Shown here in pieces: positions 51,797 to 62,249 of a stretch of 64,000 nucleotides of DNA. Both the position numbers and the translations under genes were made by a program. Source of the DNA: Pseudomonas sp. DY-1. GTDB taxonomy: Bacteria; Pseudomonadota; Gammaproteobacteria; Pseudomonadales; Pseudomonadaceae. Position 1 is the first letter of the stretch, and each line of letters begins with the position of its first letter. The stretch is taken from positions 1,922,001-1,986,000 of the forward strand of contig NZ_CP032616.1 of the NCBI RefSeq assembly GCF_003626975.1, read 5' to 3'. The notes beneath the pieces are model-generated. The model made no database searches and was not told the origin of the DNA. It was given only the letters and a program-made list of their open reading frames with translations.

Positions 51797-52138
51797 TCAG
51801 GCGTTGACGGGATTTTCCGGGTACCACACGTCGATCAGCGGGCTGACAGTGGAGCCGGCCAGCTCAGCGTGGCCCTTCTTCAGCCAGGCTTCGACCAGGT
51901 CACGCTGCTCGGCGGTTACCGAACCACGCTTGCCAAGGCAAACGAAACCGTAGTCTTCGGAACCGATGAAGCCCAGACCATTGCCCTCGACCGCTTCGTC
52001 GATGAAACGCTCGAAGAATGCCGAAACCGCTTCCAGATCCAGGCCCTCCTTGTAGTTGAAGGTGAGTTCGAAACCCAGTTCCTGGAATTCATCGACGCAA
52101 AGCTTCTTGCGCAGGCGGCGGGAGCGATTGGTGGCCAT
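51797..52138 (-). CDS. yggL: YggL family ribosome-associated protein
   Basis: A 113-residue protein: MATNRSRRLRKKLCVDEFQE then LGFELTFNYKEG and a central FFERFIDEAVEGNGLGFIGS, matching YggL (DUF469), which in E. coli binds the 50S subunit. ATG at 52138 is preferred over 52192 because the family starts there and GAGGA lies upstream. Separated from the next gene by a 224-bp divergent spacer. Confidence 0.88.
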   Translation of the reverse strand: MATNRSRRLRKKLCVDEFQELGFELTFNYKEGLDLEAVSAFFERFIDEAVEGNGLGFIGSEDYGFVCLGKRGSVTAEQRDLVEAWLKKGHAELAGSTVSPLIDVWYPENPVNA

Positions 52139-52362
52139 AAGGCAGATCCTCGGCATAAATGACGGGCGGCACTCTAGCAGCTTCCGTCGCAACTTGCCCG
52201 CCCGCTGCGCGTATGTGATTGCACTGGCTGACGAAATGAGTAGCGAACTCGCACAGTCGGGACAGGGTTACGGCATAATGCGCCGATTTCCCGCCCCCTC
52301 ATGGGAACAGTTGCCATGTCATCCATTTTTGTTACCCGCCCTCGCCAGGAGGGCAATCTTTA

Positions 52363-53820
52363 ATGTTCAAATCCATTCGTACCCTTGCATTTGCTGCCCT
52401 GATCCTGCCCTGTGCGCTACCTGCCTCCGCCGCACAGGTGAACACCAGCCTGCCTGCCAAGGTGCAGAAGGCGCTGACCGCCAACAAGATCTCCTCCAAC
52501 TCGCTGTCCCTGGTGACCCTGCCGCTTACCGGCCCGGGCGCGCAGACTCTGGTCAACGCCGATGTGTCGGTGAATCCGGCCTCCACCATGAAGCTGATTA
52601 CCACCTATGCCGCCCTGGAGCTGCTCGGCCCCACCTATCAGTGGAAGACCGAATTCTTCACCGACGGAACGCTGAAGGATGGCGTGCTGAACGGCAACCT
52701 CTACCTCAAGGGTGGCGGCGATCCCAAGCTGAACATGGAAAAGCTCTGGCTGATGATGCGCGACTTGCGCGCCAACGGCGTGCGCCAGGTCACCGGCGAC
52801 CTGGTGCTGGATCGCGGCTACTTCATCCACCCGCAGCTACCCGCCTTCAATGATGATGGCGGTGACGACAACAAGCCCTTCCTGGTCGGCCCCGACTCGC
52901 TGCTGGTCAACCTCAAGGCGGTGCGCCTGATCGCCCGCGCCGAGGGCGGCAAGGTCAACCTGGCCATGGAGCCTCCGATCGAGAGCATCCGCATCGAGAA
53001 CAAACTGCAGGTGACCAAGGCCGCCAAGTGCCCCTCCTGGCCCGATGTGCGTTACAACCCGGTGACCCAGTTCGATGGCACCACCCTGATCGCCAGCGGC
53101 AAGCTGCCGGAAGGCTGCAGCGCGCAGACGTACATGTCCCTGCTCGACCATCCGGGCTACGCGGCAGGCGCCGTACGTGCGTTCTGGAAGGAGCTGGGCG
53201 GCAGCATCAACGGCAAGGATCGCCAAGGCGACGTTCCCAAGGACGCCAAGCTGCTGGCACGCTCCTTCTCTCCGGACCTCGTTGAGATCATTCGTGACAT
53301 CAACAAGTACAGCAACAACACCATGGCCCAGCAGCTGTTCCTCAGCATCGGCGCGCGCTATCGCACCGACGCCGATGGCGACGATGCCAAGGCCGCGCAG
53401 CGGGTGGTCCGCAACTGGCTGGCGAAAAAGGGCATCACCGCCCCCCACCTGGTAATGGAGAACGGCTCCGGCCTGTCCCGCCATGAGCGGGTCAGTGCGC
53501 GCGAAATGGCCACTATCCTCCAGGCCGCCTGGCAGAGCCCCTATGCCGCCGAGTTCATCTCGTCGCTGCCGCTGGTAGCGATGGACGGCACCATGCGCAA
53601 GCGCCTGCGCCGCACGGCCCTGGAAGGTGAAGCTCATATCAAGACGGGCACGCTGAACACCGTGCGTGCAATCGCCGGCTTCAGCCGAGACAGCAACGGC
53701 CATACCTGGGCAGTGGTCGCCATCCTCAACGATGCGCGCCCGTGGGGCGCCTCGGCGATCCTCGATCAGGTGCTGGTGGACCTCTATCGCCAGCCCAAGA
53801 GCGTCGCTGGCGCCAACTGA
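52363..53820 (+). CDS. dacB: D-alanyl-D-alanine carboxypeptidase/endopeptidase (PBP4)
   Basis: A 485-residue periplasmic penicillin-binding protein. Signal peptide ends in ASAAQ near residue 24. The active-site triads are S74-T-M-K77, S-N-N in DINKYSNNTMAQQ, and K-T-G in AHIKTGTLNTVRA. This is the class C low-molecular-weight PBP (DacB) layout, with the large insert between SxxK and SxN. It trims or cleaves cross-linked peptidoglycan. In some Pseudomonas, loss of DacB raises AmpC beta-lactamase. Confidence 0.93.
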   Translation: MFKSIRTLAFAALILPCALPASAAQVNTSLPAKVQKALTANKISSNSLSLVTLPLTGPGAQTLVNADVSVNPASTMKLITTYAALELLGPTYQWKTEFFTDGTLKDGVLNGNLYLKGGGDPKLNMEKLWLMMRDLRANGVRQVTGDLVLDRGYFIHPQLPAFNDDGGDDNKPFLVGPDSLLVNLKAVRLIARAEGGKVNLAMEPPIESIRIENKLQVTKAAKCPSWPDVRYNPVTQFDGTTLIASGKLPEGCSAQTYMSLLDHPGYAAGAVRAFWKELGGSINGKDRQGDVPKDAKLLARSFSPDLVEIIRDINKYSNNTMAQQLFLSIGARYRTDADGDDAKAAQRVVRNWLAKKGITAPHLVMENGSGLSRHERVSAREMATILQAAWQSPYAAEFISSLPLVAMDGTMRKRLRRTALEGEAHIKTGTLNTVRAIAGFSRDSNGHTWAVVAILNDARPWGASAILDQVLVDLYRQPKSVAGAN

Positions 53821-53855
53821 ACTCCGAATGGCCGCCCACTCGGGCGGCCAACTCG

Positions 53856-56633
53856 TCAGTCGGCTATCTGGATCCGATTGCGCCCTGCCTCCTTGGCCGC
53901 GTACACCGCAGCATCAACCCGCCGCAGCAAGTCATCCGCAGTCTCCCCTTCACGCCAGCCGGCGCACCCGAAACTGGCCGTTACCGGCCCCACGCCCGCT
54001 ACGTTCTCCCGTGACAGCGCCTGCCACAGTGCCTGGGCCACCTGGAAGGCCTGGTCGACATTCGTATCCGGGCAGAGCACGACGAACTCCTCGCCACCCA
54101 GCCGGCAGAGCACGTCGATGCGTCGCAGACGCTCGCCAACCCGCATGCACAGGGTCTTGAGTACCCGGTCACCGGCCTCGTGCCCATGGCAATCGTTGAT
54201 CTGCTTGAAGTGGTCGACATCGAGCATCACAAGCGCCAGCGGACCTTCGCGGCGTTCGGCCCTGGCGATTTCCAGGTCCAGCCGCTCCTGGAAGTAACGC
54301 CGGTTATAGACACCCGTCAGGGCGTCGGTGACCGAGAGCGCGCGCAACTCCTGCTCCACCAGCTTGAGGCCAGTGATGTCGGTGATGTAGCCGTGCCACA
54401 GGAAAACACCATCCTCGCCACGCTCGGGTACCGATTCCCCCCGCAGCCAACGCAGGCCCTTGCGCGGCAACAACACCCGGAAGTCTTCGCGCCATGGTGC
54501 GAGGGCTGCCGCTGAACGCCGGATCGAACCCTGGACCCGTTCAAGGTCATCAGGATGAATGCGCTCCAACAGCCACATCGCATCGTCCCGTACCCTTTCC
54601 GATTCGACTTCGAAGACTTCGAGGATTCCAGCGCTGGTGTAGGGAAAGCTGAAATGCTCGCCCGGCTCCATGCGGAACTGATAGAGCACACCGGGTACGC
54701 GTGCGCTGAGTTTCTCCAGCAGACGATCGCGCGCCTCCAGCGCCTGCTGTACATGCTTGCGTTCGGTCACATCGATTGCCACGCCGAGGTAGCCCACCAG
54801 CACATCGCGTTCGTCACGTACGCCGGTCAGGATCAGGCTACAAGTCAGCCGGCTGCCATCGCGGCGCTGGAATGTCCACTCGTGCTCGTCGTAGCGGTCG
54901 CCAGCAGTCACCTCTTCCACATAGGCCTGGTAGTCGGGAACCGGCTTGCCGAGTTGTCGTCCCAGCTCGCGGCAGCGCGCTTCCACTTCGCTTTCGACAT
55001 GCAGCACCACCGGATGCCGGCCAATCATCTCCAGCGCGCGATAACCGAACATGCGCTCGGCGCCGACGTTGAACTGGAGGATGGAACCGCGCATGTCGGT
55101 ACTGATGATGGCCACCTGCGTCGCGGCATTGAGCAGGCTGCGCAACTGCCCGTGAGCCATGGCCAGCTGGAGTTCCACCGCCTTGCTGGAACTGATGTCG
55201 GTCTGGGTGCCGATCATCCGCAGGGGCATGCCGGCGGCGTCCCGATCGACCACCTTGCCCCGATCCAGTATCCAGAGCCAGCGACCGTCCTTGTGCAGCA
55301 TGCGATGTTGGCTCTGGTAGACGGTGCTGGCACCTCGCAGGTGCCGTTCCAGCTCTGCCCGCGCCTGAGGCTGGTCCTGGGGGTGGATCAGGCGAGCTCG
55401 CGCCTCCAGGCTGTCGCCTACATCCTCCTCGGCATAACCGAGCATGCTCTTCCAGCCGCGAGAGAGAAATATTCGCCCACTCTGCGGCTCCCAATCCCAG
55501 ACTCCGTGCCCGGCGCCATCCAGGGCGAAGCTCCAGCGTTCTTCGCTTAGCTGCAGCTCGATCTCCCGGTCGCGTAGCTCCATCGTGCGCTGTGCCACAA
55601 GGGCCAGGGCGTTCTGCCGCTGGTTGACCATCAGCAGGAGATAGCCCGCCAGCAGCAGGGTGAACGCCAGGCCGCTGATCGCTACCAGCTTGGCGGTAGA
55701 GAGCGGCGGCCCGGCCAGGAAGGCAGCACTCGGCACCACTTCCAACAGATACCGGCGGTCGCCAAACGGCACCACGCGGCGCAGGTACAAGTCGCTCTCG
55801 GGCACCTCGGCGCTCTGGTAGATCAGCTGTTCACGGCCATCCTCACTAACGTCGCTCACCCGCATCGCCAGGTTCGCCAGGTTGTCCGGCGCGATAGCCG
55901 CTTCCATCTCCAGGTTGAGGCTGACCACCGATGCCACGAAGCCGCGCAGGCCGGAGTCCTTCGGCAGATTGCCGTCATACACCGGCGCCAGCATGACCAC
56001 GCCGCTGGCTTCGCGCTCCACGACACCCATCACCCGCAACCGCTCAGTGACGGTCACGCTGTGCGTCTTACGCGCCTTGGCGATGGCGGCTCGTCGCTGT
56101 GGACTGGAATTCAGGTCCATCCCCAGCGGCACCTGGTCGATGCGCGACGTCACGCTGTAATATACCGGGAAGTATTCGTCGCGTGTCGGGCTGGGTACGA
56201 GGCCGTCGCCCTTCAGGTCACGTATGGCGAAACCGGTCATACCTTCCGCCCGCCCCTTGGATTCGAAGCTCTCGCGCTCGCCCCCGACAATTCGAGGTAC
56301 CCAGGAGTAGGCAAGCGTGTCGCCCAACAGCGGACCGACGAAGCCCTGGAATTCGCTGAGGGTGACTTCATCGGAATTGCCGAAGAAACGCTGGACAGCA
56401 TCCAACTCCTTGAGTTGACCGTCCAGACGCTCTTGAATGCGGCTGATTCGCTCGGTGGCAGCGAGGCTGAAGCGCTCTCGCAGCTGTTCCTCTTCGGCGC
56501 TGCGCACTGCCTGACTGAGCAGGAGGGTGAGCGCAGCACCGCCGAATACGGCCAGCAGGCAAACCAGCCACACCAGGGGGCGGCCGGACAGCAAAGCCGA
56601 CAGGTTCAGTTTTTCCGTCGCAAGCGACTGCAT
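53856..56633 (-). CDS. CHASE-PAS-GGDEF diguanylate cyclase
   Basis: A 925-residue membrane sensor. N-terminal helix (about 15-40), periplasmic CHASE domain (DAVQRFFGNSDEVTLSEFQG, MTGFAIRDL), second helix (about 315-335), three PAS/PAC repeats, then GGDEF with RLGGEEFVVL near residue 845, so the A-site is GGEEF and should be active. No intact EAL follows. GTG at 56639 is an alternative start to the ATG at 56633. Confidence 0.88.
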   Translation of the reverse strand: MQSLATEKLNLSALLSGRPLVWLVCLLAVFGGAALTLLLSQAVRSAEEEQLRERFSLAATERISRIQERLDGQLKELDAVQRFFGNSDEVTLSEFQGFVGPLLGDTLAYSWVPRIVGGERESFESKGRAEGMTGFAIRDLKGDGLVPSPTRDEYFPVYYSVTSRIDQVPLGMDLNSSPQRRAAIAKARKTHSVTVTERLRVMGVVEREASGVVMLAPVYDGNLPKDSGLRGFVASVVSLNLEMEAAIAPDNLANLAMRVSDVSEDGREQLIYQSAEVPESDLYLRRVVPFGDRRYLLEVVPSAAFLAGPPLSTAKLVAISGLAFTLLLAGYLLLMVNQRQNALALVAQRTMELRDREIELQLSEERWSFALDGAGHGVWDWEPQSGRIFLSRGWKSMLGYAEEDVGDSLEARARLIHPQDQPQARAELERHLRGASTVYQSQHRMLHKDGRWLWILDRGKVVDRDAAGMPLRMIGTQTDISSSKAVELQLAMAHGQLRSLLNAATQVAIISTDMRGSILQFNVGAERMFGYRALEMIGRHPVVLHVESEVEARCRELGRQLGKPVPDYQAYVEEVTAGDRYDEHEWTFQRRDGSRLTCSLILTGVRDERDVLVGYLGVAIDVTERKHVQQALEARDRLLEKLSARVPGVLYQFRMEPGEHFSFPYTSAGILEVFEVESERVRDDAMWLLERIHPDDLERVQGSIRRSAAALAPWREDFRVLLPRKGLRWLRGESVPERGEDGVFLWHGYITDITGLKLVEQELRALSVTDALTGVYNRRYFQERLDLEIARAERREGPLALVMLDVDHFKQINDCHGHEAGDRVLKTLCMRVGERLRRIDVLCRLGGEEFVVLCPDTNVDQAFQVAQALWQALSRENVAGVGPVTASFGCAGWREGETADDLLRRVDAAVYAAKEAGRNRIQIAD

Positions 56634-57006
56634 GCTCACTTCTCGAATCTGGGTGTGGAAATACCGTCCCTGTGAGGATGAACATAGCTAGGTAGTGGCA
56701 CTTTGCCTAGGCGCAAGCGGGGGCAGGCCGACCGCCCACGACAAACGCCGGACAGCCGGAGCTGGCTGGAAGCAACGACGGAGAGCGTTTCGGAGGACTG
56801 CCAGGAGGGCGTTGTAGTGGGAGCGGCACGGCGGTAAAGAAATTTCCCGTTGCACCCGAGCCAGGTCCAACGGGATTTACCGGGCCGTCATGCACCATGC
56901 CGGATCGGTATAGGCCCCCTTGACCCGACAGGTACTGCCGCGCCGCGAGGGCCACTCAAGGTGAAAGTCCGATCCCGGAACTCAGTCCCTGGCGACCCGA
57001 GCTGAA
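56634..57006. other. Spacer between GGDEF and rlmKL genes
   Basis: 373 bases. Short frames occur on the minus strand (for example 56707-56955) but have no convincing start or family resemblance. No hairpin stands out. Confidence 0.45.
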
Positions 57007-59184
57007 TCAACGGGTGGTCAGGCGCCAGGCGCGGTGGATCTTTGCATTGCGGGCGAAATCCGGGTCCAGGGTTTCGGCGCTGATCTCGCTGACCGCGTAG
57101 CGGGACACAAGGCCCTCATCCAGTTGGAACTTGCGGAAGTTATTGGAGAAATACAGAACGCCACCTGGCGCCAGCCGCGCCATGGCCAGGTCCAGCAACT
57201 GGACATGGTCACGTTGAACGTCGAACACCCCTTCCATGCGCTTGGAGTTGGAGAAGGTCGGCGGGTCAATGAAGATCATGTCGTACTCCCCGCGATCTTC
57301 TGCCAGCCAGGCCATCACGTCGCCCTGCTGCAACCGGTGCTTGTCGGAGAAACCATTCAACGACAGGTTGCGCCGCGCCCAGTCGAGGTAGGTCTTCGAC
57401 AAGTCCACGCTGGTGGTGCTACGCGCGCCACCCTTGGCCGCATGAACGCTTGCCGTGGCGGTGTAGCAGAAGAGGTTGAGGAAACGTTTACCGTCGGCCT
57501 CGCGCTGGATGCGCATGCGCATCGGGCGATGGTCGAGGAACAGGCCGGTGTCCAGGTAGTCGGTGAGGTTCACAAGTAGCTTCACGCCACCTTCACTCAC
57601 CTCCATGAAGCGCCCTTCGCTGCCCTGGCGCTCGTACTGGCGGGTTCCACTCTGGCGCTCGCGCCGCTTGACCACCACGCGGGAGGGGTCCACGTCCAGC
57701 GCTTGGGGAATCGCCGCCAGCGCATCGAGCAGGCGCGCCTGAGCCTTCTCAGGGTCGATGGAACGAGGCGGTGCGTACTCCTGCACGTGCACCCAATCAC
57801 CATAGAGGTCGACCGCCAGGGCATACTCGGGCATATCCGCGTCATACAGGCGATAACACTGGATACCCTCCTTGCGCGCCCACTTGCCCAGTTGCTTGAG
57901 GTTCTTCTGCAATCGATTGGCGAACATCTGGCCGCCTTCGGAGAGGCGCGCGGGCTCCGCGCGCACGGAGGTACGCTCGCCCTCCGCGGCCGCCCGACGA
58001 TCACCGGTCACGAACTGTTCCGGCAACACCTTGAGCAGCAGGAGCTTGCACGCCAGGGCGCCGTTCCAGAACGCGTACTGCTTGTGGCTACGGATGCCCA
58101 TGCGCTTGCCCAGCTCCGGCGCACCGGTGAATACCGCCGCTTCCCACCCCAGGCACGACTGGCGCAGGCGCTCACCGAGGTTCTGATAGAGATAGAGCAG
58201 GCTGGCTTCGTCGCCAAGACGCTCGCCGTAGGGCGGATTGCTGACGACCAGGCCCTTCTGGTTCTGGTCCGGGCGCGGCTCGAAGGTGGCCAGTTCGCCT
58301 TGATAAATCTTCACCCAGTTGCTGAGGCCGGCGCGTTCGATGTTGTTGCGCCCAGGCTGGATCAGGCGGGGGTCCGCCTCGTACCCACGAATCCACAGCG
58401 GCGGTTTGGCCAGGCCGGCGTCAGCGCGGTCACGCGCCTCTTCGTGAAGCTTCTTCCACAGCGCCGGGACATGGCCCAACCAGTTGGTGAACCCCCAGCG
58501 CTCGCGCTTGAGGTTGGGCGCAATATCGGCCGCCATCATCGCCGCCTCGACCAGGAAGGTGCCAACACCACACATGGGGTCGGCCAGCGCCCCACCTTCA
58601 GCAGCGATCCTTGGCCAGCCTGAGCGGATCAGAATGGCAGCCGCCAGGTTTTCCTTGAGCGGTGCGGCCCCCTGCTGCAGGCGATAGCCACGCTGGTGCA
58701 GGCTATGGCCGGCCAGGTCGACGGACAGGATCGCCTCGCCCTTCTCCAGGCGCAGGTGGATGCGCAGGTCGGGGTTCACCTTGTCCACGGAAGGGCGCAC
58801 TCCATCGGCATTGCGCAGCTTGTCCACCACAGCGTCCTTGACCTTGAGCGCACCGAAATGCGTGTTGTCGATGCCCGAACCGTGGCCACTGAACTCCACC
58901 GCCAGGCTACCGCTGGGCATCAGATGATCGTGCCAGTCCACCGCCAGCACGCCGTGATAGAGATCTTCAGCGTTCTGTACCGGGAAGCGCTTGAGCACCA
59001 GCAGCACTCGGTTGGCCAAGCGCGACCAGAGGCACAGGCGGTAGGCGGTTTCCAGGTCAGCCTTGCCGCGCACTGCAGCAACCTGCTCGCGTACCTCCTG
59101 CAAGCCGAGTTGTGTAGCCTCTTCGACCAGCAGGCCTTCCAGGCTCTTCGGGCAGGTGAGAAAAAGTTCGTAGCGATCCGACAT
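57007..59184 (-). CDS. rlmL: 23S rRNA methyltransferase RlmKL
   Basis: A 725-residue bifunctional enzyme. N-terminal THUMP region, then RlmL methyltransferase with VVSNPPYGERLGDEASL (m2G2445), and the C-terminal RlmK half with NLFCYTATASVHAAKGGA and FIDPPTFSNSKRM (m7G2069). The fused gene is normal for gammaproteobacteria. It begins MSDRYELFLTCPKSLEGLLV. Divergent from rmf, linking two ribosome-related genes. Confidence 0.93.
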   Translation of the reverse strand: MSDRYELFLTCPKSLEGLLVEEATQLGLQEVREQVAAVRGKADLETAYRLCLWSRLANRVLLVLKRFPVQNAEDLYHGVLAVDWHDHLMPSGSLAVEFSGHGSGIDNTHFGALKVKDAVVDKLRNADGVRPSVDKVNPDLRIHLRLEKGEAILSVDLAGHSLHQRGYRLQQGAAPLKENLAAAILIRSGWPRIAAEGGALADPMCGVGTFLVEAAMMAADIAPNLKRERWGFTNWLGHVPALWKKLHEEARDRADAGLAKPPLWIRGYEADPRLIQPGRNNIERAGLSNWVKIYQGELATFEPRPDQNQKGLVVSNPPYGERLGDEASLLYLYQNLGERLRQSCLGWEAAVFTGAPELGKRMGIRSHKQYAFWNGALACKLLLLKVLPEQFVTGDRRAAAEGERTSVRAEPARLSEGGQMFANRLQKNLKQLGKWARKEGIQCYRLYDADMPEYALAVDLYGDWVHVQEYAPPRSIDPEKAQARLLDALAAIPQALDVDPSRVVVKRRERQSGTRQYERQGSEGRFMEVSEGGVKLLVNLTDYLDTGLFLDHRPMRMRIQREADGKRFLNLFCYTATASVHAAKGGARSTTSVDLSKTYLDWARRNLSLNGFSDKHRLQQGDVMAWLAEDRGEYDMIFIDPPTFSNSKRMEGVFDVQRDHVQLLDLAMARLAPGGVLYFSNNFRKFQLDEGLVSRYAVSEISAETLDPDFARNAKIHRAWRLTTR

Positions 59185-59619
59185 TGTGGAATCCAGGGCC
59201 TTTGCAGGCCATCAGCGGCACAGAACCTGATCTGTGCGGTAAGAAAATGTGTGACCAAAGGTCGCGGAACGGCCCTTCGTCGGAATGAAAAATTGTCTGA
59301 CTCGCGCGCCAAACCAAATGGCACTACGACATCACTGCTCTGGCCAGCCCCGAAGCCACGGGGCTTAGACCGAAAAGTGGCAAAAAACGTTTCCGTCAGC
59401 TTATGGCCATTGCCACCTTCAAGTTACGTGCTTATGACAAAACGATCATTCACAGGCCAGAGGGCATTGGTTAGAACTCAGCTTAACCCGCCGCCGCAAT
59501 GGCGGCGGGATGAAGGCGCGTCACGCCGGCAACGCGTCGTCGAAGGCAGAGCATTTTCTGCCGCGGTTCCGCCATTGGAACCAATGGACATAACAGTCAA
59601 CAAATGAGGGCTACACCCT
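59185..59619 (+). promoter_or_regulatory. Upstream region of rmf with structured leader
   Basis: 435 bases without a gene. At 59487-59509 a 9-bp stem CCCGCCGCC / GGCGGCGGG closes a five-base loop GCAAT, 110 bases before the rmf start. A conserved 'rmf RNA motif' is described in Pseudomonas rmf leaders, and this hairpin fits its location; I cannot test the consensus by eye. Confidence 0.55.
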
Positions 59620-59835
59620 ATGAGAAGACTTAAGCGTGATCCGATGGAACGAGCATTTTTGCGCGGCTATCAGCACGGCATCAACGGCAAATCCCGCGAT
59701 CTTTGTCCTTTCACCCATCCCACCACACGGCAAGCCTGGATCAATGGTTGGCGCGAAGGCCGTGGCGATAACTGGGATGGCCTCACCGGCGCAGCCGGCA
59801 TTCATCGACTGAACGAACTCCACGCCGTCGGCTGA
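59620..59835 (+). CDS. rmf: Ribosome modulation factor
   Basis: A 71-residue basic protein: MRRLKRDPMERAFLRGYQHG followed by INGKSRDLCPFTHPTTRQAW and INGWREGRGDNWDG, the RMF signature. RMF dimerises 70S ribosomes into hibernating 100S particles in stationary phase. Slightly longer than the E. coli protein at the C-terminus, as usual in Pseudomonas. GAGGG precedes the ATG. Confidence 0.95.
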   Translation: MRRLKRDPMERAFLRGYQHGINGKSRDLCPFTHPTTRQAWINGWREGRGDNWDGLTGAAGIHRLNELHAVG

Positions 59836-59894
59836 CACAGGATCACACCGACTTCACCAAGCACGCCCCATCCGGGCGGCGGGCGCAAGCCCAG

Positions 59895-59919
59895 GGGCTC
59901 CCAAGCGGGAGCCCTTTTT
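59895..59919 (+). terminator. Terminator after rmf
   Basis: GGGCTCCC with loop AAGC and GGGAGCCC followed by TTTTT. Confidence 0.88.
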
Positions 59920-59927
59920 ATTTGTGC

Positions 59928-60953
59928 TCAGTTCCTTGGCAGACCAGCGATGGCATCCACCGCCTCGCGAATCAGTGCCGGCCCCTTGTAGATGAAGCCC
60001 GAGTAAATCTGTACCAGGCTTGCACCGGCAGCGATTTTCTCCGCCGCATGACGCCCCTCGGTGATACCGCCGACAGCAATGATCGGCAGGCGACCGCCCA
60101 GTTCACCGGCCAGCACTTTCACCGTCTGGGTACTCTTGTCACGCACAGGAGCACCGGACAGGCCACCCGCCTCGTCGCCGAACGGCAGCCCTTCGACGCC
60201 TTCGCGGCCGAGGGTGGTGTTGGTGGCGATCACTGCATCCATGCCGGACTCCAACAGCGCCTTGGCCACCATTGCGGTTTCCTCGTCGCTCATGTCCGGG
60301 GCGATCTTGATGGCCAGCGGCACGTGTTTGCCGTACTGGGCAGCCAGGGCCTCCTGGCGGTTGCGCAGGGCCTCCAGCAATTGCTTCAGCGAGTCACCGA
60401 ACTGCAGGCTGCGCAGGCCGGGGGTGTTCGGCGAGCTGACGTTGACCGTCACATAACTCGCGTGGTCGTAAACCTTGTCCAGGCAGATCAGGTAGTCGTC
60501 CACCGCCCGCTCTACCGGGGTGTCGAAGTTCTTGCCGATATTGATGCCCAGTACGCCGTCATACCGGGAGGCATGCACCCGCGCCAGCAGATGGTCGACG
60601 CCCAGGTTGTTGAAGCCCATGCGGTTGATGATGGCTTCGGCCTGGGGCAGACGGAATAACCGCGGTTTGGGATTGCCCGGCTGCGGGCGCGGCGTCACGG
60701 TACCGATCTCGACGAAGCCGAAGCCAAGCTGGGCGAAGCCGTCGATGGCGTCACCGTTCTTGTCCAGGCCGGCGGCCAGGCCAACCGGGTTGGGGAACTC
60801 CAGCCCCATCACCTTCACTGGCAGGCTTGCCGGTGCCTTGGTCAGCAGTCGGTTGAGGCCGAGTCGGCCACCGGCTCCGATCAGGTCGATGGAGAGTTCG
60901 TGGGAGGTTTCCGGGGACAGGGAAAAGAGCAGCTCGCGGGCCAGTTTGTACAT
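59928..60953 (-). CDS. pyrD: Dihydroorotate dehydrogenase (quinone), class 2
   Basis: A 341-residue PyrD. N-terminal membrane-associating helix ([20 protein letters not shown]), then FMN-barrel motifs [20 protein letters not shown], the catalytic serine in [26 protein letters not shown] and [13 protein letters not shown]. Catalyses the fourth step of pyrimidine synthesis with quinone as acceptor. Converges with rmf. Confidence 0.94.
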   Translation of the reverse strand: MYKLARELLFSLSPETSHELSIDLIGAGGRLGLNRLLTKAPASLPVKVMGLEFPNPVGLAAGLDKNGDAIDGFAQLGFGFVEIGTVTPRPQPGNPKPRLFRLPQAEAIINRMGFNNLGVDHLLARVHASRYDGVLGINIGKNFDTPVERAVDDYLICLDKVYDHASYVTVNVSSPNTPGLRSLQFGDSLKQLLEALRNRQEALAAQYGKHVPLAIKIAPDMSDEETAMVAKALLESGMDAVIATNTTLGREGVEGLPFGDEAGGLSGAPVRDKSTQTVKVLAGELGGRLPIIAVGGITEGRHAAEKIAAGASLVQIYSGFIYKGPALIREAVDAIAGLPRN

Positions 60954-61010
60954 GGTCGGTCGGGCATCGATCGGCGATATGGGCCGGCGATTATAGCTGC
61001 GCCGCCCCCT

Positions 61011-61232
61011 TCAGGCGAGGCGACGCAGGCTCATGAGCTTGCCATCTGCCGAGAATTCAAGCTCGAAGGTGCCACGAACCCCGGCGTGACCCAGATGTGG
61101 GCGCAGATGATGGGCAGGCAGGCTGACCTTCCGGCCATCGCGACTACGTAGCAACACACGGTTGGCCCGACCTTGATAGACTGCGACGAATTCGTCCGCA
61201 GTCAGGGAAATATCCAGCACCACGCTGGGCAT
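61011..61232 (-). CDS. DUF2835 family protein
   Basis: A 73-residue protein: MPSVVLDISLTADEFVAVYQ then RANRVLLRSRDGRKVSLPAH and HLRPHLGHAGVRG, the DUF2835 pattern, mostly beta. Function unknown. ATG at 61232 is preceded by GAGGA; the longer frame to 61556 would overlap the divergent gene. Located just upstream of pyrD on the same strand. Confidence 0.8.
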   Translation of the reverse strand: MPSVVLDISLTADEFVAVYQGRANRVLLRSRDGRKVSLPAHHLRPHLGHAGVRGTFELEFSADGKLMSLRRLA

Positions 61233-61379
61233 GGAGGCGTCCTCGACAATGAAGAGCAGAATTCTGCCACACCGTCCGTTCGCCCTGATTCCCCGCCAAG
61301 CGGAATTGTCCGACACCCGGTTCGCGCGGCCGGCAAGCCTCTGCCACACTGCCAGCCGTGACCGAGGAGTATTCAGGCC

Positions 61380-62249
61380 ATGAGTCAGATGCAGCCACCA
61401 CCACTGAGCGCCCGCCTGGCTGCAATCGCCCAGCGCTTTGGCCTTGGCAAAGCGTCGCGCCGAGTGTTCGAACGCGCCAGTCAATTGCATCTGCCATTCC
61501 AGCAACTGCCGCCCCCCCAGGAAACCATCTGGTGGCAGGCAAGCCCGCCCCTGCAACGCCTGGTGGAACTGCCGCGCAGCGCGCTGTCAGGCCCCGTCCA
61601 GGAAGACAAGGCCGAAGCCCATGCCGTGCTGGTGGGCGTGATCAAGCGCAGCGAGCAGCACCTCTCCAGCTTCGACCTGCGCCAGGTCGATGGTTTCTGC
61701 GGCCACGACAACGAACCGCTCCCCACTGCCAGCTTCGAGGACTACCTGAGCGGCCTGCACAGCCGCAAGGTGCGCATCATTAGCTACAAGGACTTCATCA
61801 AGGCCATCAGCCTGCCGTTGCCACGCTTCCTCGCCGGCTCACCCATCAGCCTCTTCCGGGCCAACTGGTGCGGCAAGCGAGTGTTCTGGAACGGCGACCA
61901 GCATTCCGAAGCGTTTGCCGCCTCCATCGCCTACGCACGCCTGCGCGAGCTGGAAGCCACGCTCCCCGCCGAGATCATCGACTACCGCATTGACGACGGC
62001 GGCCTTGATCTGCTGGACGACCGTTACCATGTCCTGGCCATGCCGGTGCAGGCCTGGAGCGACCCCTCGTTCATGGGCCTGCTGCTGGATGGCGGCATCC
62101 CCTATTCCCGCCTGACCATCCTGCGTCATGCCGGAGCCCCGGAATTCATCCTGCTACCCAAGAAACACGCCGATGCTACCGCCCTCGGCGAAGGCCTTCG
62201 CCTGGCCGGCGCAGCGGATGTCGTGAAATACCTGCGGGCATTGGCCTGA
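61380..62249 (+). CDS. Conserved hypothetical protein (DUF6685-like)
   Basis: A 289-residue soluble protein (MSQMQPPPLSARLAAIAQRF ...). No catalytic motif recognised. I recall a similar Pseudomonas protein next to pyrD, possibly DUF6685. The centre has a patch rich in Phe and Trp (SLFRANWCGKRVFWNGDQHS). Function unknown. Confidence 0.75.
   Translation: MSQMQPPPLSARLAAIAQRFGLGKASRRVFERASQLHLPFQQLPPPQETIWWQASPPLQRLVELPRSALSGPVQEDKAEAHAVLVGVIKRSEQHLSSFDLRQVDGFCGHDNEPLPTASFEDYLSGLHSRKVRIISYKDFIKAISLPLPRFLAGSPISLFRANWCGKRVFWNGDQHSEAFAASIAYARLRELEATLPAEIIDYRIDDGGLDLLDDRYHVLAMPVQAWSDPSFMGLLLDGGIPYSRLTILRHAGAPEFILLPKKHADATALGEGLRLAGAADVVKYLRALA

Noticed and set aside
56707..56955. 82-codon minus-strand frame between GGDEF and rlmKL genes
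   Set aside because: Proline/glycine-rich, no binding site, no similarity recognised; treated as chance.
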